Assembly: GCA_932294295.1 (NCBI GenBank)
Contig: OW028585.1
Coordinates: 25,268,313 to 25,332,312 of the forward strand
Source of the DNA: Alitta virens
Lineage: Eukaryota > Annelida > Polychaeta > Phyllodocida > Nereididae
Length of the DNA stretch: 64,000 nucleotides
Reading direction: 5' to 3'
Position 1 is the first letter of the stretch. Each line of letters starts with the position of its first letter. This document shows, piece by piece, positions 58,701 to 64,000 of this stretch. The translations under genes and the position numbers were made by a program. The notes under the pieces are model-generated. The model saw only the letters and a program-made list of their open reading frames with translations, had not been told where the DNA came from and ran no database searches.

Positions 58701-61700
58701 TCAGGCTTCGAAGCTGAGTATCTTTGTGTTGGTGAGATGCATTCTTCTTTATTTGCCATGATACTTCGATTCACATAAAAGTCCATAGTGCCTAGAGAGC
58801 TAGAATGTTGCTTATAGTGCCTAGAGAGCTAGAATGTTGCTTATAGTGCCTAGAGAGCTAGAATGTTGCTTATAGATGATATTTTCTTTCTTATATATCA
58901 ACCATAGAAGTAACAACATGTTAAAAAGATATGGATTCTTATAACAAAAAGGCACCAGTTAAGCTGATATTGCTGTAAGTTTCGTCTCATTTCAACAGTG
59001 CTGCTTATTATTTAAAACTACTACATTAATCCACACACCTTTTCAGATCAAAGTTACATAGCCCAAGGTTATGTCGCTGATGAGAACACAACATTCACAA
59101 ATGTGGAATGCAATGCTTGTCCTGACTACAGATTACGCCTTCCTCTTGGAACTAGGTTTGGGATTCCCAGAGGCCCAGCTGCTGACGTTTATGGGAGCAA
59201 TCTCAACTGTCAATGGGAGCTCAACACCAATTCCTCTGAAGTAATAATCCTTTGGGTTGTGTGACAATGTCATCTGGTTCTTATTGCATATCAGTTTCCC
59301 AAATCAAGCTGTGTGCTACCTCTTACCCAGACAGCATTCCAAATCGTTTCAACGTCCGCGCGATATCGGCGATGTTAATACGAACTTGTATTGACAGTGG
59401 TCTATATGGATACGATGCTGGGCCGATTTGCAATGCTATCTGGGATTTGTGAAAAAAGAGTGACAGTATGAACTACATACCAGGTAGCATTCCAAATCGT
59501 TTCAACGTCCGCTCGATATCGACGATGTTCATACGATGTTGTAACGACAGTGGTCTATATGGAAACGATGCTGGGCTGATTTGGAATCGTACCTGGGTAG
59601 CCATTTGATAACATCTAGTAAGGATAACCCACATGGCCATTTTGTCCAACAAGCCAGTCAGTCAGCATTAGTCATTTAAATATAGTGACATTTTTGATGA
59701 TGAAGTCATTATGACATATGTCTAGTCAAAAATTAATGAAGGCTGACTAATTTGTTGGTCAAATTGGCTATGGCGAGTGAGTTATTCAAGACAATATCAA
59801 AGTGTCAAAAATTCATCAAATTGTCTGCATTGTTTGACCCGTGTCTGAAACGTTAGCTGTTTTGACATTCAACAGTCATGTAATTTGGCCATTTGATGAT
59901 AAGTTTACCTGGAAGGGTGCACTGACACACTCTCCTGGTAAAATGACTGCATTCAACCCCTCTGGTGTTAAATACACAACCCCTGTATTTTGTATTGTAT
60001 TGTATTGTATTGCATTGTACTGTATTGTCATGCTAATGATCAGAGACAGACATAGTGGGCTTTGCCCAATGGATGGATCTTTTACCTGCCCCACCATAGA
60101 CAAAGTTTCATATTAGTTTTGTTGCTTTGGCTATGCAGTCCTTTGCTGGGCTATTGTGTGCATGAAAATAGCTAGCAAAATACTGATAGTAGAGATATTT
60201 TTTTGTTTTCAGATGGGGAACCTGACCATTCTTCATTATGACATCGTGCCAAGTGATAATTGCACAACAGACGCAATCATCATCTGGGGTCAGGATATTG
60301 AAAAAATAAGAATTTGTGGCAGATCAAGTCAGTCTCACAGTTTTGTTTTTAGTGGTAAGACGTACATTTATACAGGAACGATTGAAGTATCAATACAAAT
60401 GATAGTAACAATAAGGTATGAAAGGCAATTCGACCACTTGAACCCATTTCTAACTCAAAACCTCTCATTTCATGCCATGAATATATTTGCCAAATACTTA
60501 TAAACAGAACTGGTAATTATTAGAAAATTTCAAAATTAAGATTTTTAATTCAAAGCCCAAATTACTGAATGAGGTCTTGTTGAAAACAAACTTACATCGC
60601 AGGAGTCAAATTTTGAGCAATTGACCAGTCCTGTATTGCAAGCAAAAATGAATGCGCATGAAAATTTTGATACATAATTTCAGTGTCTTGATAAAGTTTA
60701 CTTGGGCCAATGAATTTGATGATAAACAACATTTTGTCTTTGTGTGGGTTGTAACTGTTGTTGGTGATGAAAAATCCATAAGAAGTGTGGTGACCGGAAC
60801 ATGCAAATTTACTGTATCAAGGGAGTACAGCCAAGAAGTCCGCCAGATGACTCGTCCGCTACCGACTCGTCTGCAGTACGACCGACTGGTCTGCCGGCAA
60901 GTTCAACGCGTCTGCTGCCGAAACCCACTCATCTGCCACTTGAGACCACCTCGCTGCCGTCTTGGAGCTGGCGTGCAGCGGCTGCATGCTCGTGTCTGCC
61001 GGTGACTGGTGCCCTCCTCCCCTCTGAGGGTCAGAGTTGTACAAATCTAAATTAGAATATCTTCACTAAGAATAGTAGGAGGATGTTTTTCATACCTTAT
61101 TGTTTGCCACAGGAAGTTCTGTTTTGTGGATCTTGTTGAAAGCCCGTAATTTGTAGAAATATTTACCAAAATAGTGATAGAGATTCGTTCCTGAGTTTTA
61201 TAATTCCATTATCATTTGACAACATTACTGAATTATGAAATAATAACCAAAGATCACCTAGGCCTAAGAAAAATACATAGAGGCTCATGTAATGCAGGGG
61301 GGGGGGGGGGCGCAACCCCGCGGCCATCCCTCATGGGCAGCCTGGTCGCAACCACCCTTATACCTGCGGACCAGTTGACTTTTTCTGCAGAGCACCAGTT
61401 GACTTTCTGGCGGACCAATTGACTCTTAGTGGAGGATCAGTTGACCACAGGTAGCGGACCAGTTGGCCTGACTGGCGGACCAGTTGTACCGGTGGGCGAG
61501 TTGGTCAGAAGACCAGTCGTCTGGCGGACCAGTTGACTAGACCCCGTTTCAAGACATTATTTTCTTACACAAAAATATTGGTTTTTTTTTCTACTCAGGT
61601 TCTCTTTCAATTGACTTCAAAACCAACTCGGATATTACCAGGACTGGTTTCGAAGCTATGTTCAATGCTGTGCCAAGCCTCCAGCCGAGAAAGCGAAGAT

Positions 61701-61753
61701 CGCTTCCGAAGCTGTTCCTCCGTCGTCATGGTCCTCCTCTGGGGAAAAAATAG
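34736..61753 (+). CDS. Secreted multi-CUB-domain protein, 20 exons, 967 aa
   Basis: Exons: 34736-34791, 35111-35165, 37167-37215, 39541-39674, 50584-50824, 51196-51318, 51494-51594, 51947-52193, 52842-52952, 53736-53854, 54500-54737, 54820-54924, 55215-55342, 55452-55692, 57145-57240, 57792-57922, 58494-58731, 59047-59240, 60213-60354, 61599-61753. All have AG/GT borders and phases agree throughout. Residues 1-19 are a signal peptide (MRLSVSLLAVLAIGFLNC). KRTKRQ near 48-53 is a furin-like site. CUB modules span about 54-178, 220-335, 373-491, 527-649, 682-804 and 805-945. Each is split in phase 0 after its first half (for example MRCSWNITTPNE, then VRFTYFSVEG, CIYDYTTVND, RLCGQGVNCTGNFP). Short Asn/Thr-rich linker exons (phase 1-1) separate modules 1-5. 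The last CUB is degenerate and ends in a basic tail (PRKRRSLPKLFLRR). E, YD and N/D residues of calcium-binding CUBs are kept in several modules. From the family: extracellular protein-protein binding. No protease domain, so no enzyme role is claimed. Confidence 0.88.
34868..35000. repeat. (atct)n/(agat)n inverted microsatellite, intron 1
   Basis: An atct run turns into an agat run (34868-34955) and continues as 'gatcgata' variants. The two halves can pair. Confidence 0.85.
37476..39451. mobile_element. Foldback/TIR element built on a 21-bp unit, copy 1 (CUB intron 3)
   Basis: The ends are inverted copies: tacggaagccatcttaggac at the left and the reverse complement at the right (cctaaaatggcttctgta). 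Inside each end is an array of a 21-bp unit (tatacaatttagtatttcgta and variants), about 6 units on the left arm and over 40 on the right (about 38500-39420), in opposite orientation. The centre (37640-38480) also shows paired inverted words ('gaccaaatattaac'). The flanks gcattg (37470-37475) and ccattg (39452-39457) look like a 6-bp duplication with one mismatch. The long frames through the array (repeats of YIQFSIS) only reflect the unit being a multiple of three. Confidence 0.8.
38090..38215 (+). repeat. GATA-associated dispersed repeat inside the foldback element
   Basis: A (gata)n run (38034-38080) followed by 'gccctctaaggcaagt', 'gtccacccatgtt' and 'ccccatgggtggggtctttt'. The reverse complement of the same order is at 54235-54425. 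Confidence 0.65.
40671..40855 (+). mobile_element. tRNA-derived SINE, full-length copy 4 with 13-bp target duplication
   Basis: 185 bp. The tRNA-like head has an A box in 'cctagcttagtggtagcg' and a B box in 'gggttcaattcccggtc'. The body contains 'ctgtttcatccttcgtctca' and the end 'ggacgtaaagccctaatcc'. The direct repeat agttgcagtccag (40658-40670 and 40856-40868) marks insertion. Best copy for defining the family. It lies in CUB intron 4. Confidence 0.9.
41485..41701 (+). repeat. 5' LTR
   Basis: 217 bp, tgtgatgacc...aaccttaca. It contains a short internal palindrome (ggtcactgacc ... ggtcagtgacc, 41498-41525). An AATAAA polyadenylation signal occurs in gcaaataaac near 41645-41652. Confidence 0.95.
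41705..41720 (+). other. Primer-binding site of the LTR element
   Basis: tggcgcccgatgtggg lies 3 bases after the 5' LTR. This is the usual position for tRNA priming of minus-strand synthesis. The tRNA was not identified. Confidence 0.75.
42010..42998 (+). pseudogene. gag: Gag matrix/capsid region, with a possible frame change
   Basis: The clear capsid frame is 42276-42998 (240 aa), open without a stop from 42138. It has the retrotransposon Gag pattern: KYDGQGTAFIDHLDEFTR, WTSVTGQAKLKM, YRNKWFNAKRGPEMDLETY, then RFMETAGSTSMRFWLAALKP. A second frame from ATG 42010 (MPAKLRRRPDLATAETSEP) looks like a natural Gag N-terminus but lies one base out of phase. Either translation starts at 42276 or an indel near 42140-42180 split the gene. 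A single stop (TAA, 42996-42998) separates the capsid part from the nucleocapsid part in the same frame. Confidence 0.75.
43008..43289 (+). CDS. Gag nucleocapsid (CCHC zinc knuckle)
   Basis: Same frame as the capsid region, after one stop codon. One zinc knuckle is visible: CYWCKKTGHLRRDC (Cx2Cx4Hx4C). A long Lys/Arg/Asp-rich tail follows. It is the RNA-binding end of Gag and could be reached by stop readthrough or started at ATG 43008. It ends at 43289, overlapping the pol frame, which is open from 43259. Confidence 0.8.
   Translation: MAKEKGKVYSNTCRQEQDYSPETRRCYWCKKTGHLRRDCPRRNADDDRSKKRAPSKDREHRSSNHGDKRSKGRSDQGKKGGKDKRERKHSENE
43259..46888 (+). CDS. pol: Pol polyprotein: protease, reverse transcriptase, RNase H, integrase
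   Basis: The frame is open from 43259, in the -1 frame relative to the nucleocapsid, so a -1 frameshift or internal start is expected. No classical slippery heptamer is obvious. Counting from 43292: protease LLIDTGAQVSLLS (about 58-70) with GLLGMDFL. RT with VDYRKLNSCT, FTVMPFGVTNGPATLERLM and CYMDD (Y493). RNase H with ILDTDASDLAIGGVL and YKELLAVV. Integrase with an HHCC zinc finger (H...HMG...CDACQ), then MAIDIMGPLP, HSDQGTNF and LVERFNRS giving the three acidic residues (about 1009, 1069, 1105). A GETA repeat lies between RNase H and integrase. The frame stops at 46888, before the integrase C-terminal domain. Confidence 0.93.
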   Translation, partial: KGEKTFGKRVRVEEVSVPDPSPAEKAAPQPPECWEGVKVGQHWPRQVAMQNSSASWYITISVGTRHVDLLIDTGAQVSLLSKQEYDEIPGANRETLRPVEGKILAANGGPINIYGKVELTLCLERMLYPCEFLVADIGGLPGLLGMDFLKRHGALLMCSVGMLRLGGVDIACIEGRPGKTGRAIIHEDVHIPARHVSQVSVNLVSWGVSNGGDLVFESLPTVCQDLHIMIPRGLLASQCSGAHVWIANPTTESVHIAKGQVVGQLSEVEKVDSPKTVHAAEVNHELKRKNTETRLPVHLQPLLDETDDLTADQRSELRKVLMEYEQCFEGGKYGLGRTSQATHKIDTGDNRPFKVPARRLGWAQSRALSEEVDKMLRLGVIEPSSSPWSSPPVLVRKKDGTFRFCVDYRKLNSCTKKDAYPLPRIDDCLDTLSGAKWFCTLDLSSGYWQIAMDDRDKEKTTFTAPRGHFHFTVMPFGVTNGPATLERLMELVLGGLDLSTCLCYMDDIVVQGSTFQKCLGNLIVVLKRISQAGLRLKASKCELFKSEVSFLGHVICREGVKPDPKKIKAVREWPEPTTVQEVRCFVGFASYYRKYVQDFAGLAAPLHALTAHQAVFEWDETCRNAFKRLIRALTTAPILVLPREGCPVILDTDASDLAIGGVLSQIIEGEERVVAYASQCLSSSQKHYCTTYKELLAVVRMAKIFRPYLYGQDSVRLRTDHRALVWLQNFKDAEGMLARWIASLTEYNFVIEYIEGKKHANADGCSRIPVRACKRQECPDQGHGQNGDLVASITQWNQVRGFRTITCGQPRPATEVGSGEAEEPQVRVYMAEAGETAGETAGETAGEIAGNGIERSLDPNWIESFTLEEIRYAQGQDMAIATAKKWLDAGQRPPYHAIVTHSAQVRNIWAQFYCLKLQRGIVYRSHKLPTGELVKQMVAPASIRRSIFSQLHTSRLGGHMGINSLISKLRRRFYWPGYKEDVIRWIGWCDACQKRKQGGLKKAPLHQVPVGMPMERMAIDIMGPLPVTKSNNKYIVVVADYFTKWTGAFALPNQEAYTVADCLVTNVILRFGAPYHLHSDQGTNFESKLFQEMCKILGINKTRTTAYHPQSDGLVERFNRSLGDMLSKLVNERRDDWDDMLPYVMCAYRATPHRSTDITPNRMMLGREAMLPVDLMYGHALQHKHHCPVEYVEWIREAMEESLESAGLR
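45755..45806 (+). repeat. 12-bp in-frame tandem repeat in pol
   Basis: About four copies of ggagaaacggcn coding GETA between RNase H and the integrase zinc finger. A slippage-prone spacer. Confidence 0.85.
46885..47568 (+). CDS. Integrase C-terminal domain in a shifted frame, with Pro/Leu-rich tail
   Basis: 227 aa in the -1 frame, overlapping the pol stop as ATGA. It starts RRAAQKQAKHYNRLAM and has the SH3/GPY-type block FHIGDWVLLFYPP, KFLGPYRV and HINQLKMYL that normally continues the integrase in one frame. So either pol is split by a frameshift or the end is made separately. The rest is disordered, with FLDLELSSAPF-type repeats. It looks like the true pol C-terminus rather than an envelope: no signal peptide or membrane segment. 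Confidence 0.75.
   Translation: MRRAAQKQAKHYNRLAMEQSFHIGDWVLLFYPPLAKQKLALKFLGPYRVTRKMGEVNYEIEAPATGKKRIVHINQLKMYLAEVTPDDMIRIPDIPSDDPYLDPSLYEDGARATPLDEGRDPPLPGELSDDAAQPWSGRPERGGAAGTGECRGRGLQTRGPLDTRMLADSSSNLDTAPFLDLELSSAPFPDLELPSAPSQELDPEAAPFLPGRLRKPPDRLGHNVGYQ
47569..48732. other. Non-coding spacer between pol and the third reading frame of the LTR element
   Basis: AT-rich, no conserved motif seen. A run of ten G lies near 48511-48520. Confidence 0.55.
48733..49427 (+). pseudogene. Third reading frame of the LTR element (unknown, coiled-coil end), frameshifted
   Basis: From ATG 48733 an acidic Ala-rich protein (MSSADASSKEATAMPAVPLD; LTPAQTDMVLAAMEAAGLEI; YWSQQRLGLLHLDMWAYMSE) runs to a stop at 49230. 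From about 49180 the neighbouring frame carries a clear heptad coiled coil (VVTRAQYQDIVLEVHR, ENEELRAKLRAETEQREAMA, LLYQEVKRLTADRNRWMEEA) to the stop near 49427. The two look like one protein broken by an indel around 49150-49185. No signal peptide or membrane segment, so not an envelope. The family is not recognised. Confidence 0.55.
49428..50112. other. 3' untranslated part of the LTR element with purine-rich tract
   Basis: No coding motif. The purine-rich taagaagggagtaa (50099-50112) directly before the 3' LTR is the likely polypurine tract for plus-strand priming. Confidence 0.6.
50113..50329 (+). repeat. 3' LTR
   Basis: 217 bp, with no difference from the 5' LTR that I can see. Followed by the target duplication actg. 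Confidence 0.95.
51737..51887. mobile_element. Small palindromic (foldback) element, CUB intron 7
   Basis: Two arms of about 58 bp are inverted copies (catggccaaatgtgccacg... against ...cgtggcacaattggccatg) around a short AT loop. The word aaacgcatggaaaacgcatgg repeats inside each arm. About 150 bp, MITE-like. Confidence 0.75.
53013..53473. mobile_element. Small TIR element filled with GC-rich tandem words, CUB intron 9
   Basis: Ends agcccctgtcacactaggc and (reverse complement) agcccctgtcacactgggc, continuing for about 45 bp with some mismatches (tagtgaacc, taacgcaa-like). The inside is GC-rich, made of diverged copies of a roughly 20-bp word such as ccggcttccacgggttaccc. Clearly richer in GC than the intron around it. 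Confidence 0.75.
54235..54430 (-). repeat. GATA-associated dispersed repeat, CUB intron 10
   Basis: Reverse-complement copy of the 38090-38215 repeat ('aggcaagtaaaagattcc', 'caacatgggttgactcc', 'cttgccttagagggctgc') ending in (atct)n at 54393-54430. Confidence 0.65.
54961..55150 (+). mobile_element. tRNA-derived SINE, copy 5, CUB intron 12
   Basis: Head with 'gcctagctcagaggtagtg' and 'gggttcaattcccggtcgag'. Body and 'ggacgtaaagccctaatc' end as in copy 4. About 190 bp. Short 'cattcatt' words flank it but the duplication is not exact. Confidence 0.85.
57305..57728. mobile_element. Foldback/TIR element on the 21-bp unit, copy 2, CUB intron 15
   Basis: Same family as 37476-39451: ends tacggaagtaattttaggac and the reverse complement cctaaaatggcttccgta. 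The exact 6-bp duplication catttg is at 57299-57304 and 57729-57734. The inside is about 15 diverged copies of the 21-bp unit (tatacgaaatactaaattgaa). Only 424 bp long, so array length varies strongly between copies. Confidence 0.88.
58227..58290 (+). repeat. Short tandem repeat, attggccc(ctt) unit
   Basis: Five to six copies of an 11-12-bp unit (cttattggccc, then cctctgattgg) in CUB intron 16. Confidence 0.85.
58785..58875 (+). repeat. Three exact copies of a 29-bp unit
   Basis: The unit atagtgcctagagagctaga (first 20 of 29) repeats three times without visible change, in CUB intron 17, 54 bp after the exon. A recent expansion. Confidence 0.9.
59325..59600. mobile_element. Small TIR element with internal duplication, CUB intron 18
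   Basis: Ends tacccagacagcattccaaa and (reverse complement) tacccaggtacgattccaaa. Two direct copies of about 110 bp ('aaatcgtttcaacgtccg', 'gacagtggtctatatgga', 'acgatgctgggc') lie at 59336-59450 and 59485-59600. Confidence 0.75.
60830..61545. repeat. GC-rich arrays of short words, CUB intron 19
   Basis: About 60840-61010 repeats words like cgactcgtctg and ctgccg. About 61365-61545 repeats gcggaccagttgact some ten times with changes. A run of G at 61300-61310 lies between. This resembles the interior of the TIR elements at 53013 and 1240, so these may be ends or insides of the same type. No coding sense. Confidence 0.55.
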
Positions 61754-64000
61754 GCCGTTCAGCTATTTTCAAGTTTGACAGGTTCAATATTCGCTGTATG
61801 AGATATCTAGGGACTCATAGACAAAATATTTTAACAACTATCCCTGGCAGGTGAATTCGGAAATACTACAAACAAATTGCTTTTAGAGAAAAAGCACAAG
61901 GTGTCACTTTTTTTGCATGTAACAGTATAATTGTATAAGTTTTTATCAAAAAAGTGATATGAATATTCCCACAAACTACTTTGAACCACTTTTGTAATTT
62001 TTATATTTAATAAAGTATTTATCCAAGGAGCACAACCTGCGTAGTAGCCAACATATTTAGAAGAATTATTGAATTTGACATAAGCTGCCAGTGTGTAAGT
62101 TCTATTTATTGTGAATTAAAAAGTACCCAATTTCCAAATATAGATCGTAATGTGTTGAAAAACAACTTTCTTTTCCAGAGCAGAACTCCAACACTAATGC
62201 ACTTACCATAACACTGTGTGTCATCACCTGTGAGCCAAGTGACCTAATTATAGACATTATTTGCTAGTCAGAACAAGAATAGCGCAAACTCAGCACATGG
62301 ACATTTAATTATTCTGTAATTTCATTGTTAGACCTTTAATACTTATGGAATATAAGAGAAATTGATTAATTTACTTTAGATGAGTAAACATGCAAAACAT
62401 GTACATAATTAGGTCGCTGGGCTGTGAGGCGATGACACACAGTGCTAACGAAATTTCATACAGGGACATTCCATGTGAAATGGTCCAGTGGTTCCCAGGT
62501 CATGTCTTCAGATTTACTTGAAACTCCATTGTTTGCAACTTTGATATGTTTAATGATAAAAAAAAAAGAGTGCTCGCGAGTGCTTTTAAATGTTCCTCCA
62601 TTTTCAAATTACTGTAGCACCTCCATTAATCAAGATGTAGGTCTCAAATTTGGTCTATGAACCGTCTTATATGTATAGCTTATAGCTCACATAGCCATGT
62701 TTCAGTGCTGCGAAAATCAGGGAAGTAATATCTCATTTTTCTGCATAAAATTGCTGGAATACACTAATTTTGTTAATTTTTGCCACCATTAGGGTCATAT
62801 TGTGCAACTGTGTCATACGAAGGACATGTCAAGTAGTACAAACGTGAAATTCATTTAAAAGTAACTAACATCGCCATCTTTAGCCAGTTGCTGCAAACAG
62901 TCTGCAAATGTAAAAAGACTGTTCTTAAAAGCACTGACCTGCCTTTGTGCAGCTGAATGGAACTATTTAAAATAAATTTGCTATATTGTTATCTTTTGTT
63001 CTTAGTGTTTTTTGTTCATTAGCCCTGTTTTCACAAAAACAGCTCAACAGTGTTATATATATAAATCAAAATGCAACTTCTTGAGTTCGAAGCGCAAATT
63101 TGAAAGGTCAAATTACTTTTATTTTATCGTTTAATGTGTTGTTTAGTTTGGTATGTGAAGATTTGCAAGATAAATCAAAACGGGCACCATTTTGGAATAT
63201 GCTTATATACCGAAAGGTATAAAGCATGAGAATATGTTTAAAACTGTGTAGTGTGTCTTTTGGGGATCTCTTGGCTCTAAATAATATATAGACTATAAAA
63301 AATTCTTGATTTCTCAAACCTCCATAGTAAAGACACTATTTCTCCTTCATGAATAGAGTTTGCAAATGAAATATCTTAATTTTAGGACTTTCTTTATCCA
63401 AACTTAATTTAGACGTTTCCTTCATGTTTTTCTCATTATTTTGGAAAATCCTAATATAATTAAAAAAATTGCTTTATTTCCTACATTCGCTGACCTAGCA
63501 CACAATATTTTATAATATAAGTTGTTAATATTTTATCTTATTGCTGTATTCTTTATATATCATGCATTACATATCATTTAAATAATAAGGGAAATAAGCT
63601 AAAGCTACTATTTTCTTGACCAATACACAAAGTCAAAACTCAATACACAAAACTTTACCCCCTGCAAGGCCCTGCTCTGTGACACCAGTCCTGGGATTAC
63701 GCAAACCATTCTATTGCCTGTTATGTAACAAGCACATGTGGCTGTCAAGACTGGCTTGGTGTTATTTAGACTTCTAGTTCCATCATTTCTTTGCCAGATA
63801 TTCATTTGTTTACTATACATGACGTACATGCATACATTGCATTGTGTTCTATGTGGCCATTTGCTGAGGACTTGTTGCTGTGCAGCCTATATTTATGCTC
63901 ACATTAAAAACAGCTATACTACTAACTCTACAGTTTTTTATATCATTTACGTAAATTTGGTTGATGACGGTCGCCATATTGGAATCTATCGCTCTCCTCA
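61754..64000. other. 3' flank of the CUB gene; polyadenylation signal candidate, then repeats
   Basis: AATAAA at 62009-62014 is the first good polyadenylation signal, about 255 bp after the stop. Beyond it lie fragments of the dispersed repeat family also seen at 33880-36560 (near 62170-62240, 63220-63300, 63840-63890). No gene is seen. Confidence 0.5.

Noticed and set aside
59252..59452. Small coding frame after CUB exon 18
   Set aside because: It lies in the intron and runs into the TIR element at 59325. The donor at 59240/59241 fits the phase to exon 19.

Overview
The window is nuclear DNA of an animal, most likely an aquatic invertebrate. It is AT-rich, its genes are split by GT-AG introns, and it is packed with mobile elements of several classes (Polinton/Maverick, Ty3/Gypsy LTR element, non-LTR elements, a DIRS-like remnant, a tRNA-derived SINE family, and TIR and foldback elements). 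I cannot place the species from the sequence alone. Two host genes are supported. Both can be assembled from exons whose splice phases agree throughout.

Layout. 1-5550 holds only repeats. 5551-12023 (+) is a four-exon carbohydrate sulfotransferase of the HNK-1/chondroitin type (353 aa, type II membrane protein). Its third intron carries a TIR element (9324-11455), which in turn carries a 5'-truncated LINE (9668-11126). 13456-32061 is an 18.6-kb Polinton bounded by terminal inverted repeats and an exact 6-bp target duplication. It landed in a decayed LINE 3' end lying on the minus strand. 32770-33560 is a DIRS-like reverse transcriptase remnant.

34736-61753 (+) is a 20-exon gene for a secreted protein of 967 aa. 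It has a signal peptide, a dibasic cleavage site and six CUB modules. Its fourth intron contains a complete Ty3/Gypsy element (41485-50329) with two 217-bp LTRs that look identical and a 4-bp target duplication. Other introns contain two foldback elements built from a 21-bp tandem unit, SINE copies and small TIR elements. 61754-64000 is repeats only.

The Polinton carries the expected virus-like set. On the plus strand a tightly packed, overlapping block encodes a packaging ATPase, a small helical protein, a linker-type protein, a retroviral-type integrase, a penton-like minor capsid protein, a basic core protein, a double-jelly-roll major capsid protein and an adenain-like cysteine protease. 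A small membrane protein and an unknown 362-aa protein lie at the left end. A cysteine-rich type I membrane protein lies at the right. The protein-primed DNA polymerase and an acidic, intron-containing gene are on the minus strand. The copy is not autonomous as read: the polymerase has lost the segment between its exonuclease motif II and palm motif A, and the ATPase has an indel in its P-loop. The capsid, protease and integrase frames are open.

Most notable points: the reconstructed CUB gene with its regular module/linker exon pattern; the precisely bounded, half-broken Polinton with overlapping cistrons and a spliced acidic gene; a very young LTR element that already has frame breaks and carries an unexplained third ORF with a coiled coil; and three-level element nesting in the sulfotransferase intron.
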